NCBI GenBank assembly: GCA_947311845.1
Contig: CAMZMU010000075.1
Location: forward strand, 22,672,577 to 22,736,576
Length of the DNA stretch: 64,000 bases
Direction of reading: 5' to 3'
Source: Poa pratensis
Taxonomy: Eukaryota; Streptophyta; Magnoliopsida; Poales; Poaceae
The notes under the pieces were generated by a model that was not told where the DNA came from, ran no database searches, and worked only from the letters and a program-made list of their open reading frames with translations. The translations under genes and the position numbers were made by a program. Every line of letters begins with the position of its first letter. Position 1 is the first letter of the stretch. This document shows, in pieces, positions 34,774-45,700 of this stretch.

Positions 34774-35520
34774 CCGGTCAGGTTTTCTCCCCTTCTCCCC
34801 CCGTGCTACAGGAGAGAAGGCGATTTTTGGACTCCCTCGTCGATCCACCGCGTCGCCGCCGCCGAGGCGTGGGATTCCCCTCCTCCGCCGGCCGCTTCGG
34901 CGGCGGGAGGGTGGGGGATCCCCGTCTCCGGCCTGTACAGCTGGTAGGGTAGGGTGGGGCTTGCGCCGGCGGCTTCTCGGTGGAGGTGGAGCTGGCGGCG
35001 GTGGGTTTGGTGTCGGCGCGTCCTCCCCCGGCGGTGGATCTCTCCGGAGCTCTTCGTCGACGTGCGCGACTTGCAGGCGGTCGAGGCCCGGCGTGGCGCT
35101 CGCTTCCGTCTGCCTCCCTCCGGATCTGGGCCGGCGGATCTGGGGGAGGGTTCGCAGATTCAGGCGCGCTGGGCGGCGCCACTCGGCGTCGATGGTGAAG
35201 GCGGCTGCGGCAACGAGGCGTGGATGGTGGAGAAGGGCGCTCGCCGTGCTCTTACACCGCCAAGTGCTCCGCCGCACACGGCCTCCGGGCGGTGTCTGTG
35301 CGGATGCTGGGTCCTGCGGCGAACTTGTTCAAAGGAGGTGTCCTCGGTGCGTGGTTAGATGGAAGACGGCGGCCTTCGTCCTCGACGCCGGTGCTGCTGC
35401 CGGCGATGGCCATGAATCTGTATCCACCGCGTATGTATTTCTGTTCAGTGTATTTGTACTCTGTACGTTGTACTTGGTACTATGTTGAATATACGTGGAA
35501 AAATTCAAAAAAAAAAAAAA
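34774..35520 (+). mobile_element. Retroposed sequence with poly(A) tail and 17-bp target duplication
   Basis: A 747-bp insert ends in a run of 14 A (35507-35520). It is flanked by a perfect 17-bp repeat GAAATACCGGGGGAGAA (34757-34773 and 35521-35537). This is the signature of LINE-machinery insertion. The body is GC-rich with overlapping Pro/Arg-rich ORFs on both strands and no recognisable LINE endonuclease or RT. It is either a non-autonomous LINE relative or a processed copy of a host transcript. Confidence 0.9.
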
Positions 35521-35639
35521 GAAATACCGGGGGAGAAGACATGTAGAGAAATCCCGCCAAAAATAGAAGCAATCAGGAGCTGTCTGCGCCTGTACACTGT
35601 ACTGCGTGCGGTTCACCTACAGGTCGAGCTAAACACCTA

Positions 35640-36558
35640 GTTCGGCCGACTGGGCCTAGGAAATGCGGCCCAATAAAGAAAAGAATAAATTGATAAGGAA
35701 AATCTAAAGATGGGCCAAATGATTCAGCCAAGATGTATTAAAGGAAAACAAAAGATGTGGGCTTGCCCATTCGGTGGATTAAGAGAATAAGAATGAAATC
35801 GGGCTGGCTGGAGGAACTTGGCCCATTTTGAATTTCTGAAATTTCTACCCACTTTTCTATTTATTAAATTGCGGGCAAGCGATTATGGCTCATATAGTTG
35901 CCAAATATTCTGCGAATAAATAACTAAAATATAATAAAATGAAAATAAATATATTGCGCTTAGAAAATTATTCTCCACCTAAATATAGTTTTTTATAAAA
36001 CCATCTTTTTGTAAAAAGTGTTTAAAGGTATTTAACAAATACCCAAAAATCCAAATATAAAAATTATGGTTCTAATAAGGTGAAATAGATATTTTCTATA
36101 CATGTTTCTTATATTTGGAAAAGTCATATTATTTCCTCTCTTTTGGAAATAGAAGCATGTAGGAAAACATTAGGTATGTTCCAAGAGTCAAATAAAATCT
36201 TCATGAGACATATTAATATATCAACCCACCATATTTGGAAGGTCATATTTTCTCTCTCATAAATATTTCAAGCATGTTTCGAAAAATATTTAAGGCGCTC
36301 AACTCTATATGGTTGAAATCAAATCAAATTGAAGCAAGTTGGTTTTGTATAAAATTTTCCAACCAAGATTTATAATTTGGTTAGTCGTGTCAATCCACTC
36401 CTATATAAAGTTTTAAACCAAGGTTGAGGAAAGTCTAAACAACTTCTCAATTTTTTTAAAAAACTCAACACACTCAAAGCAAATCAATCATCTTATTTAA
36501 TTAATTTAACATTCCAAAATTATTGAAAACTTTGGGATGTTACACCTTCTTCCTCTAC
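35640..36558 (-). mobile_element. Possible LTR remnant with polypurine tract (minus orientation)
   Basis: On the minus strand TGTAACATCCCAAAG starts at 36544 and is directly preceded by the purine run GTAGAGGAAGAAGG (complement of 36545-36558). That is the layout of a polypurine tract and the start of a gypsy 3' LTR. AT-rich sequence to about 35640 would be the LTR body; its far end could not be fixed. Confidence 0.45.
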
Positions 36559-37186
36559 AATACATCAACAAAACCGTGTCCAGTAGGCTGCCTTGCAATT
36601 GCAAGGGGTGTTTAACTGACCACAATGCATTTAATGGTCTTAGGTTCTCATATACTGGAGTTGAAGACTCATGCCACTTTAGAACCTACCAGGTTAATTT
36701 AGATTTTGCAGGTTTGACCTCTTGCAGTTTCTTTTTCGGGCCCGGAGAATAGTCATGAGTCAAAAGTTTTAGTTATTCCCCGTAAAAAAAGTTTTAGTTA
36801 TAGGTAACAACTTCGAAAGACTTTGTTGTGATTTTATTTGTATCAAAGATTTTTTTATGTCTATGTGTTTCAGTTCCTTCGATCGTATATAATGATTATA
36901 TATTTACATGCGACATATCCACATCATCAATTGTTTTAATCCATACAATTGTCCACGTCACCAATTTTTCTTGAACATATCATATCTCTTTATTCATTCA
37001 TTATTATAATTACATCATCAACAAAAGAGGTACTATGCTTCGGGGTGGATTGTTGTCAAATACACAACAATTTCAGTCAATTAAATTTAGCCTCTCAACT
37101 ACAATTGAATTTGTCATACTTTTGCCGTCAACGTCATATTTCATGTGTGAGATAACTTTGTTTACACAATATTCTTTAAAGAGATT
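36559..37186. other. AT-rich sequence, nothing recognised
   Basis: No ORF with a domain. It leads into a Helitron-type 3' end and may belong to that element, but no 5' end was found. Confidence 0.4.
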
Positions 37187-37216
37187 CCCGCCGCAACGTG
37201 CGGGGTATTGTACTAG
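37187..37216 (+). mobile_element. Helitron 3' terminus
   Basis: A GC hairpin CCCGC...GCGGG (37187-37204) is followed after 8 bases by CTAG and T (37213-37217). This is the arrangement at Helitron 3' ends, and the CGCAACGTGCGGGGTATT core is of a type frequent in grass Helitrons. The 5' end was not identified. Confidence 0.7.
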
Positions 37217-37568
37217 TTTTTTATTAATGAAAAAGGCAGAATAGTTGGGTTACACTTGAGTGGGCTAACATAATGTTTGTGCGGCGACGACATGGATGGA
37301 CGAACAACTTTGATTATTGGTCTTTTAGGTGACGCATAGTTAGGCACCGTGGGAGCAACATTGAATTTAATCCCTTGGGCCTTGCTTACTGGGCGAGTTA
37401 AGCGTGGGCCTATGAGGATGCTAGGATTGTAAACGATTGGATTCGTTTTAAGTTGGTATATTAGAGAATAATATGAGGAGTAACTTTCATCCTTTAAGGA
37501 GACAAACCTAGAAACAACTTCCCCGTAAAAACATTTTTAAACCTTAAGGACAAGGTGTTTCGGGTCAC

Positions 37569-37908
37569 GGGTACGGATGCACCCGTTATGTAAAACATTT
37601 TTTTTTCAAAATGTCAAAAATTACAAATAAAATTTAGGATATACATCATGACATTTTATGTAAGCACAAAAAGTTTCGCGAAGAAAATATATATTTTTTG
37701 TGACTTGTGCAAAAAAGACAAAAAAATCACGTACAAAGTCATTTTGAAAACGCCGGATTTGTCTTTTTTTGCACAGCCCACAGAAAATGTGTTTTATTCG
37801 AGAAATTTTTTGTGCTAACATAAAATGTCATATATTATACCAGACAATTTTATTTGGAATTTTTTACATTTTTAAAAATGTTTTTGAGTAATGGGTGCAT
37901 GTAGACCT
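37569..37908. mobile_element. Fold-back MITE-like element (about 340 bp)
   Basis: The two halves are imperfect inverted copies about 150 bp long. Both begin ATGCACCC, share an AAATAAAATT block, ATGACATTTTATGT then AGCACAAAAA, and GTGCAAAAAAGACAAA near the centre. No ORF. Its ends and AT-rich arms recall the element at 14589-14970. Confidence 0.8.
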
Positions 37909-38863
37909 ATGAGCTGATATGGATTTCCGCTTAAAAAAGTCTTACTGAACAACTAGATTTATTTTACCACAGTGCACAACAACCACGAATCTATTGGCCG
38001 TGGGTCTATGAAAAATATCTCGGTTACATAAATATCATGCATAATATCAAGATCATACATGCACAAGATACGGGAAGATCAGCTTACGAAAATGAAAATG
38101 AACTAGCGTAGTACTCACCATGCCCCACCTTGAAAGGTACAATGACATGGACTGATATGGGCATGGTTGTACGAATCTGGAGAACATTACAGCCCTGCTA
38201 TAGTGCTATGTACAAGAGCTTTGGAGGCTAGGAGCCTAGAAGGATACTTATCATTCTATCAATTTGGGTTTAACTAGCTTGTTAACTTCCGATCTATGAG
38301 ATGCAACCTGCAAATCACATCGAGAAGAAACAGGGATATGTAGAGATGTCAATACATGGATGAAAAAATAATATATATGTAGAACGTAAATTAAATGTCG
38401 TGATATATGCTACATATACAGGGACTGTCGTAAGAAAAGGAATCTATCATGACATAAGCTTTGCATAAGAGAAGGAATCTGTCAGACATACACATTTGTG
38501 TAATTTGGGCTGTTTATAGCCCATCAGTACGGCATGGACGAGATTGACCCTAAACAACTCATAGTCATGCACGCGACCAAACGGTTACAATTATCCTACC
38601 GGCTGATCAATAGAACGCTGCGTGCAAAGAACGCAGTTATATATCTGGATATGGTATGGGACTTTGGGAGACATCTTGAACTCTTGATGTGCTTGTTTGT
38701 GTAGTTTCTAGCTACTTTATCGCATTTTACATCGATACATGATAGTGTGATCTCGACGGGCGTCGGCGTCGGCACCGCGTGTATCAGTTCCCGCCGCGCG
38801 GAAGGGAAGGAAAATGATAGAACACAGATCGACCAACCTGCAGCTGGATCCATCCACCGCGCG
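37909..38863. other. Downstream flank of the COR27-like ORF, no clear gene
   Basis: AT-rich sequence. The minus-strand part next to 38864 may hold the 3' part or UTR of the COR27-like gene, but no conserved motif was seen. Confidence 0.45.
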
Positions 38864-39151
38864 TCATTTGGCGTCGCGGGTTGCAGGTCGGGAGGAGGCT
38901 CCGCCGCGGCGGTTGGACTCGACAGCGCTGTCAGGGAGGGGGCGATCCAGCGGGAGCTGGTTGCGGCCACCGGCGGGCGATGGTTGTCCCCGGCGGCTGA
39001 TCCTGCGCGACGCTCTCCGCTCGTCGCTGATGCCGACGGCGCCTACGAGGACCTCCTGGACGAAGGAGAGCTCGACGCCGTCGAGGAAAGCCGCGTGACG
39101 CTCCTCTGTCCACCCCTCGCCGCGCGCCAGCACGGCTAGACGATCGTCCAT
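38864..39151 (-). CDS. COR27-like protein (cold/clock-regulated family), short or partial
   Basis: A 95-residue ORF from ATG 39151. Residues 13-33 contain WTEERHAAFLDGVELSFVQE, which matches the conserved W-T-[DE]-E-[KR]-H...ME-x-SFV motif of plant COR27/COR28 proteins. A second conserved block, LPLDRPLPDSAVESN, is at residues 67-81. In Arabidopsis COR27/28 are nuclear regulators in the cold, light and clock network. Here the protein is much shorter than Arabidopsis COR27 (about 246 residues), so a further exon, truncation or a short grass paralogue are all possible. A TATA-like CATATAAC lies about 70 bp upstream, and three evening elements lie within 300 bp upstream. Codon use is very GC-rich, as in many grass genes. 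The family call is from motif memory only. Confidence 0.6.
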   Translation of the reverse strand: MDDRLAVLARGEGWTEERHAAFLDGVELSFVQEVLVGAVGISDERRASRRISRRGQPSPAGGRNQLPLDRPLPDSAVESNRRGGASSRPATRDAK

Positions 39152-39218
39152 CCGATCTACTCGCCGCGCTGACGGCCGGAGGGTAGTAGAGGACGTACGC
39201 TCCTCTCGACGACGACGA

Positions 39219-39225
39219 GTGTTAT
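39219..39225 (-). promoter_or_regulatory. Candidate TATA box of the COR27-like gene
   Basis: The minus strand reads CATATAAC here, about 70 bp upstream of the ATG at 39151, a normal core-promoter distance. Confidence 0.45.
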
Positions 39226-39252
39226 ATGGGGTCGCGCACCACCCACCCGGAG

Positions 39253-39261
39253 AAAATATCT
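39253..39261 (+). promoter_or_regulatory. Evening element AAAATATCT (copy 1)
   Basis: Exact evening element, bound by MYB-like clock factors of the CCA1/LHY/RVE family, 102-110 bp upstream of the COR27-like ATG. It lies in the 17-bp direct repeat AAAATATCTAGCAAGCT (39253-39269), one of two copies. Confidence 0.7.
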
Positions 39262-39269
39262 AGCAAGCT

Positions 39270-39287
39270 TTTTTTTTTTTTGCACGA
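39270..39287 (-). mobile_element. 18-bp poly(A) micro-insertion with 17-bp target duplication
   Basis: TTTTTTTTTTTTGCACGA lies between two perfect copies of AAAATATCTAGCAAGCT (39253-39269, 39288-39304). Read on the minus strand this is TCGTGC followed by a poly(A) run, as expected from an extremely truncated retroposition event. A slippage or repair origin is possible. Confidence 0.65.
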
Positions 39288-39296
39288 AAAATATCT
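39288..39296 (+). promoter_or_regulatory. Evening element AAAATATCT (copy 2)
   Basis: Second exact evening element, in the second copy of the 17-bp direct repeat, 137-145 bp upstream of the COR27-like ATG. It appears to have been created by the target duplication of the micro-insertion. Confidence 0.7.
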
Positions 39297-39439
39297 AGCA
39301 AGCTGACGAAGCTTTGTGCAAACGCGCGGAGTGGTAGCTACTAGCACTCTACTGTATTTTAATGGCCACGTCGAAGTGTATCGGCATGGCGATACCAGGC
39401 TGGCGGGCCACCACGAACGCGACGGGCCTTATCTTCGAA

Positions 39440-39448
39440 AGATATTTT
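39440..39448 (-). promoter_or_regulatory. Evening element (copy 3, opposite strand)
   Basis: AGATATTTT, the reverse complement of AAAATATCT, 289-297 bp upstream of the COR27-like ATG. It is independent of the duplicated pair. A GCCACGTCG box (about 39363-39371) with an ACGT core lies between them. Confidence 0.65.
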
Positions 39449-39620
39449 CGGCTGCGAGAGCGAGTGGCACGGCTATGCAAGTCCTTTAGAGCAAAAGTGC
39501 GTCGCACTTTTAGAAGAAAGTATCGCCAGTGAGGTCTGATCTCGGTATTTTCTAAAAAAAACTAAAATGACATTCTAAAGTTTTAAAAAAAAATTCAAAA
39601 AAAAAACTATGTGGATACAC

Positions 39621-40726
39621 TTTTTTTATTTGAACAAGGAGCGGCCAGAAGGGCCTAGATACCATTTCATTTCTGTTGGCGGGTACATTTTACATTAGGG
39701 ACCCTAAGAAAAACAGGAATTACAACCAAGCCCCTAACTTTTACATAGAAAACCCTACATAGAAATAAAGAAAAGCAATTGGGTCCTCCGCCGGCGACGA
39801 GGAACAGAGAGCTCAAGCCAAGGCCGCCATCCTCCGCATCGGGGACGAAACCACTTGATACCGAGGCGACGTTAAACGCCGCAGCGAGCTCTGCAGAGGG
39901 CCTCCGCAAGGAGGTTGAACAAATGCCGAAATAATTCGGCGAAGCTGGCCACCAGATGGCCTCCAGGGTTGGACGGCTACAGAAGGCCGCCGAGATTGTG
40001 CAGCAGATTTCGGTATCGCTACTCCAAGGCAGCCGAATATCAACATCGCGCCCGGCAACTTCCTTCCTCTCAGCACTTCCACAGTGAGCAGAAGAAATCG
40101 CAGTTGCCTCTTCCACTTGCAGGTTCAGGCTGCCGGCCTTCCGCCACCGCATCTGAGTAGCCGGTCCGCCGTCAAACTCCACGCTCCCGCCTCGAGCCGG
40201 AGGAGGCAGACATATAGAAGAATCGCAGCAGCAGAAAACCAAAGACCGAGCTTTATTAAAGAAGCTGCGTGGTACCTTCGCCGTCGCCGCTTTGGCTCCC
40301 ACCATGGGAGCTCCGCTGCTAGGAAAATCACGACCACGCAGAGCCAGACTTGGCTCGAAAAGCCCAGCTCCATAGCTTCGATGCAGTCCTTATTTTGAGG
40401 GATGCGCGGCTTCCGTAGCCTCACTTGCGCCACCGCCTGCCACCAGCGATGCACAGCTCGACAGAGAAAGCTCACGGCGCCATGATCTGGCTGCAAAGAT
40501 CCAAGTACCTACCCTCCTTCTCCACATAGGGCAAAGCTACAGCTAGGAAAACGAAGAACCTACTGCTACTATGTAGAAGGGGGGCCCGTCCTCCTACACC
40601 ATCTCCACGCCGGGCGGCAGAGCCACCGGAGTGAAGGGAGGCGAGGGGCGGCGAAGAAAAGCGAGATACGACTCTCAAACCACTGTTTGAGAGCTCAAGC
40701 GGTGAGGAGGAGGAAAGGAGGCGGAG
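39621..40726 (-). mobile_element. Retroposed sequence (1.1 kb) with A-rich tail and 13-bp target duplication
   Basis: The perfect repeat TATGTGGATACAC stands at 39608-39620 and 40727-40739. The minus-strand insert ends TTGTTCAAATAAAAAAA next to the first copy, i.e. an A-rich tail. The 212-codon ORF inside (40305-39667) and its overlaps show no known LINE or host domain. The minus-strand 5' end is a Ser/Pro-rich GC stretch like a leader. It is a non-autonomous LINE-mobilised sequence or a processed transcript. Confidence 0.88.
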
Positions 40727-40739
40727 TATGTGGATACAC

Positions 40740-41394
40740 ACACATGTTATCTTACGAATATGCAAAGGTTTGCTAGATAATAAGTTGTAATTAAGGCTGC
40801 ACAAAATTGTGGCTCTAGAAAGGGAAACAACTTTTTTCTTTTAGCATTTGTCCTTTTTATGCAAATCATATATAAAAAAATATTTCGATACAAATTTGTT
40901 CATATATACTAGACATATTATGCACTTATATGTTTTTCTCATAATTTTTGGAAACCTAAAATTACCTTTTCAATTTTCTTTAAAAATATGAGATCAGTTG
41001 AGCTCGGTAGTTACAAAGGATTTTACGAAAATTGCGCTTTTCAAAACTTCACGTCTTCACGCATATGGCGTGTCAAATGCATGGAAAAAAAAAGCGCGTT
41101 AAAGCGTCGCTAATAGCACGCTATAATGGTTTGAGAGTTATCTCGCTAAATAAATAAGTGTACAATGTATCGCTAACAACATGTTATAGCGCGATATAGC
41201 ACGCTAATAGCATATTTTAAGGTCGGCGCTATTTTGTTATAGCCCGCTATTTTTTTTGGGTCAAATGTAGGAAGAAATACCTTCTACGGTTCTACCGAGA
41301 GCATTTCCAATCCAACACGAGTTGCCTTCTCCTATCGATCCAATACGGGTTGAGGCAAAAAAAATGACTTCTCATCCAGCATTTAAGGGCAACT
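40740..41394. other. AT-rich spacer with scattered gctatagc-type palindromes
   Basis: No gene. From 41095 to 41255 the sequence contains many short words such as agcacgctata, tatagcgcgatatagc and cccgctatt, which suggests the subterminal region of a decayed DNA transposon. Confidence 0.45.
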
Positions 41395-42747
41395 CTCCAA
41401 CAAGCCGACCCATTTAGTCCGCCCGCGTTCGTTTCTATTCGGGCGGGCAAAATTCACGACTCAACGCGACGACGTATCCGTTTCCCGTCCGCGAGGACCC
41501 GTTTTCGGTCCAAATTTAAGCCAGTTTTGCGTACGCATCGGACACACGCGAACGGACGCGGTGTCTTCCCCTTGTCCTCGCCTAGCCCGTCCACGAGTGG
41601 CACAAACGCAGCCAGTTGCCCCTCCTCTCGCCCTCGTTGCCGTCGGCCCGCATCCGTCCTCTTCGCCACACCCCTAGCACCGGCCCGCTGCCACCGCCAC
41701 CAGAGTTGTTTCCACTTTTTTGCCCGCATCCGTCCTCTTCGCACTTTGCACTCCCACTTCAACCCGGGTCGGGTTGTCGCCGTCTCAGGACACCGCCGAC
41801 ACCGACTCCACCATAGGGCGTTGAGTTCGACGACCCTGCCGCCGGAAGCCGAAGGAGTCGCGTCCACGACCATGACCGACGCCGCCCACAGGGTGTGCGG
41901 CCGTTTGTCCGAGGTTTTTGTGAGGTATGAATTCACAATCTCCTCATGGCGGATAGCGCTCGGATGAGTAATTTTACAACAAGATCTTGTATACATCATC
42001 GTCTAAACAATCGTTCGACGATGAAAGTGATGTTTTGATTTATCGTAAATGAACGCATTGCCACACAACAATTATTGTTCAGGGGGTTAGTCCCGTACCG
42101 TGCACCGGCGTTGGGGATCATAACAGAGAAGGGGGCCATGTCCAACTCTTCAAAGAATATTTCCATCGCAGCCAACATTCCATGCCAATATTTTCCGCCA
42201 ACGCTTCCGGATGGAGAGACATGTGTTCAACCACATTCGGGTGGGAGTGATGGGCTATGGTGATTACTTCAAAAGCAAGCCAGATGCCCTTGGTAAGATC
42301 GGCTTTTCCTCTTATCAAAAAATGCACTGCAGCTGTTCTAATGCTTGCATATATATGGAGTTGTTGGTGATCTTTTGTTGATGAGTACATGCGCATGAGT
42401 GAGTCCACACGCGTAAACTCAATGTACAACTTCTGCAAAGCTGTGATTGGAGTGTTTGGCCCGGAGTACTTGAGAGAGCCAAATGTTGCCAACACTGTCC
42501 GGCTTCTATCAATTAACGAATCAAGAGGATTTCTTGGCATGATTGGAAGCATAGATTGCATGCATTGGGAGTGGAAGAAATGTCCATTTGCTTGGCAGGG
42601 GAAATATAATTGAAATCTTGGCGAGTGAGCGGTCATACTTGAAGATGTGGCTTCAAAAGATCTCTGGATTTGTCACTCCTTTTTTGGCATGGTTGGTTCC
42701 CACAATGACATCAATATGCAACGCTCTCCGGTGTTCTTTAGGCTTTC
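41395..42747 (+). mobile_element. PIF/Harbinger transposon fragment, cut by an LTR element
   Basis: The left side has the GC-rich start (tagtccgcccgcgttcg) common to PIF/Harbinger elements of cereals. The transposase is readable in broken frames: FNHIRVGVMGYGDYFKSKPD (about 42228-42290), then DEYMRMSESTRVNSMYNFCK, FGPEYLREPNVANTVRLL and GMIGSIDCMHWEWKKCPFAW (42389-42613), then LEDVASKDLWIWHSFFG (about 42640-42690). It stops at 42747, where the LTR retrotransposon begins. The other half is not in the window. Confidence 0.85.
42170..42740 (+). pseudogene. Harbinger-type (DDE) transposase pseudogene
   Basis: This DDE transposase family would cut and paste PIF/Harbinger elements at TWA sites. 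The conserved SIDCMHWEWKKCPFAWQG segment carries the first catalytic aspartate; a later aspartate lies in the SHNDIN segment just before the break at 42747. The frame is broken near 42310-42370 and by a TGA right after FAWQGKYN. The C-terminal part with the last catalytic residue is missing. Confidence 0.82.
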
Positions 42748-45700
42748 TGTGGGGACCCTGAACTAGCTGTCTGAAATTCCCTTGTGCCTACAACATCAGC
42801 GATCCCATGATCAGTGTGTCGCTGAGCACAATCAAACTTGTATCAAAAGAACATCCATAAATACCGAATAAATATACTTACTTGCTTGAAGTGATATCTT
42901 CAATACGTACTTGCAGCGGAATCACCAAACAACGTGGAGCCCAAGTCATTTGCCAAAACCCTACAGGCAGCTGACTGGGAGACGGCCTAGTTCGCACAGA
43001 CGTCGACGAACTCCTCATCTTTAGTAAACTCCTCCTCCTCGAAGTCTGGCTAAGACAATAGCCAGGGACGAAACCAATATGAGTACATTTTGAAATGTAC
43101 TCGCAAGACACCCCAAAAGAAAGCTAATAAAATGCAGGTATGCGTATATGGCAGTGGTAGGTAGGTTTTACGTAGGTTTCACTACCCATGGTGGATGGAA
43201 TATTCATCATGGTTGCAGAGTCTATCTATATCTTTGTTGAAAAAGATACTTCAAAAATAATATTGTTTTCTCTCGTAGATATCACATACAAACAAGGTTT
43301 TGGTAAAAGCATTTAAAGAAAAGGTTCTTCTTTCCAAAACTTCTTGGAGAAAACACTGTTAGGCTTATCATAACTCTGGTACCTCAAAGGTACATCATTT
43401 CCTTTCCAAGTACCTCCCAGCTACTACTTTGTTTTCCAACACTTTCCATCATCCATCATCCTTTTCGAAAACACCGACACAATACTAGCTACATGACCTT
43501 TCAACTGTCCATGACCGTGGACGCGGCTATTCGAATAGTTTTGACTCTGCAGAGTTTGTACACTTTCACCACAAGATTAGATACATTCGCCGTGAATCAC
43601 CCATCGACTGTCCGAGACAGCATGCACACATCAGATGACCCGTCCTAACATCCACTATGTCTATGCAAGTATATGACTACCACTGCGATTGGGTTTGTTC
43701 TCCCCGGCACCGAGTGAGTTGGCCGTATCGATCCGGTTACCCCCAACAACACACCGCCATGGCAGGAGACCCAACTGTTGCAACCGGGGGGAAATTAATC
43801 CCACACTTTGTTTGTCCCGTCTCACTCTCCTGGCGACATTTCGGTTCAAGGGACTCTAACCCTTATAGCCAATTGAGGTAATAATCACATACTAACACAG
43901 ACAAGCTTCAATTAAGCCCCGTGCCCATTTGGAGTAATGTGGTTGTACGGTAAGGTTGTCCAGCGAAGACTAGGTTATGTGTCATTTTTAGAAAAACACT
44001 CTTCCAATATTCCTCATATCCATACCACCACTTAGGCAAGGTCCCACCTTCCCAAGGAGGTTTTCATAAATCATTTTGTTTTTCCAAACACAACACAAAG
44101 GTGCCCATCCTAAAATTTCCCTCTTTCTTAATCTAGTAATAAGGGGTTGGGGTAGGGTGTCCTACAATTTTTGCTACGGGTCTGGAATATACCAGAATTG
44201 GGGTGTCTATAAGCAGGTGTATAGAATGCAATAAAAAATATATATTATAAGTAAAACAAAATAGGTAAATAAGCTTTTGAGATGGCTTGCCTGGTTCAGC
44301 AATATGTCCCTGGACTTCTTCTCTAGAATCAATATAATAAACTCCCATCCTTCTTCAGTAAATCCTCTCCCAAGACCACTCCGGTAGTGTTATTCTCTCG
44401 CGTCGCAAAAAGGAAAAAGAAGCAACACTCAATACACAAGACAAAGCCACAAATAATATATAAACAAGTAACAAATCACAAGCATAGCACTAATCTATCA
44501 AGCAATCAAGTAAAACAAAATGTTTTCTCAAAACAAGGATACACTAGACACACGATCCTAGTTAAACTAACATCGAGCCAAACATAAACTTAACTAGCAG
44601 CAAGCTTAGAGATAACTAAGAAAACTTTTATTAATAGAAACACTACCTAAACAACAAGCTAAGGACAAGTTATTTAATAAGGATACAACAACATTACCCA
44701 AAAACACAAGTTTAATTTAATTCAAGCACTTAACAACAACTACCACAGGTTTAACTATATGCTAACAAGTAATTTACCAAACAAGCCAATCAAGCATGCC
44801 ACAATCATAAGGGCATTAAAATAACAGAAGTATAACACTATACACATGCTAAAAACAAAGAGCACAAAAACACTTTCAATTAAAGTTAACTGACAAACAT
44901 TTTTCCCAAATCAGGAAATACTTCAGACAAAAGTTAAGTCACCAATTATTCTCTGTAAGCCAAAACTTTTCACCAACCTAGGGTATGATATAGTGCAAGG
45001 AAACTAGGAGAATTGGATTTTCTCCAAAAGTCCTCTCACAAAAATCTACAAAAATCACCAAAGTGCTCCCTGGTGCTTTTAGTAAAAAGAATAGAACTTT
45101 TGTTCTAAGTTTCATTTGCATGCAAGACTACCACGGTGCACGTCGTGCACGAGAGGAGTGAGAGGTGCACGAGAGCGTGATTGGCTGCGGGAGGCGGTGG
45201 AGGAGCATGTCCTTGCACTGTAGCACGCCTTGGAAACTAGCTCCTGGCCGAGGGCCGTTGGCACGCGAGGAGAGCAAGGAGAGGTCTCGTCCGCACGCCA
45301 GGCGTTCGATTAAATGCCAGGGAACCGATTGGCGGTTGCTGCGGCGCTGGGATGTAATTGAGTGGCAGGGGTGTTGTCTAGGAGGTGGGCAGAGCTTAGG
45401 GGCACCATCTTCGCCCACTGGTTTGTCTCCCAAGACAGAGAGAGGAGAGATCAAGCAAGATCTTGGCCTGCGAGTTCCCGAGGTGGACAAGGAGAGATGA
45501 GGGGGCTGGGCTAGCCAGGGTCGATGAAAAGTGGTCCAGGGAGATTGTGGCGTCCAAGAACACGTCCTGGACATTGGGGGTGAAAGAGGGGTGAGGTGCA
45601 AGAGGTCATGGCCATGCATGACATCAATGCCACGGCCAAGCTCCACCTTGCTCTTCTCCCACGCGTCTACAGTGCCAAGCACAGCTAAAACGTGCCAAGA

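Noticed and set aside
35851..37216. A complete Helitron starting at TCTATTTATTAAA near 35856
   Set aside because: The flanking base is not the expected A and the start is weak, so only the 3' end is reported.
40900..41260. tRNA or other small RNA genes in AT-rich spacers
   Set aside because: No cloverleaf with A/B boxes or other RNA signature could be recognised anywhere in the window.
45128..45682. 184-codon ORF on the minus strand
   Set aside because: It lies within the long LTR of the LARD-like element and has no domain; likely chance in a GC-richer patch.
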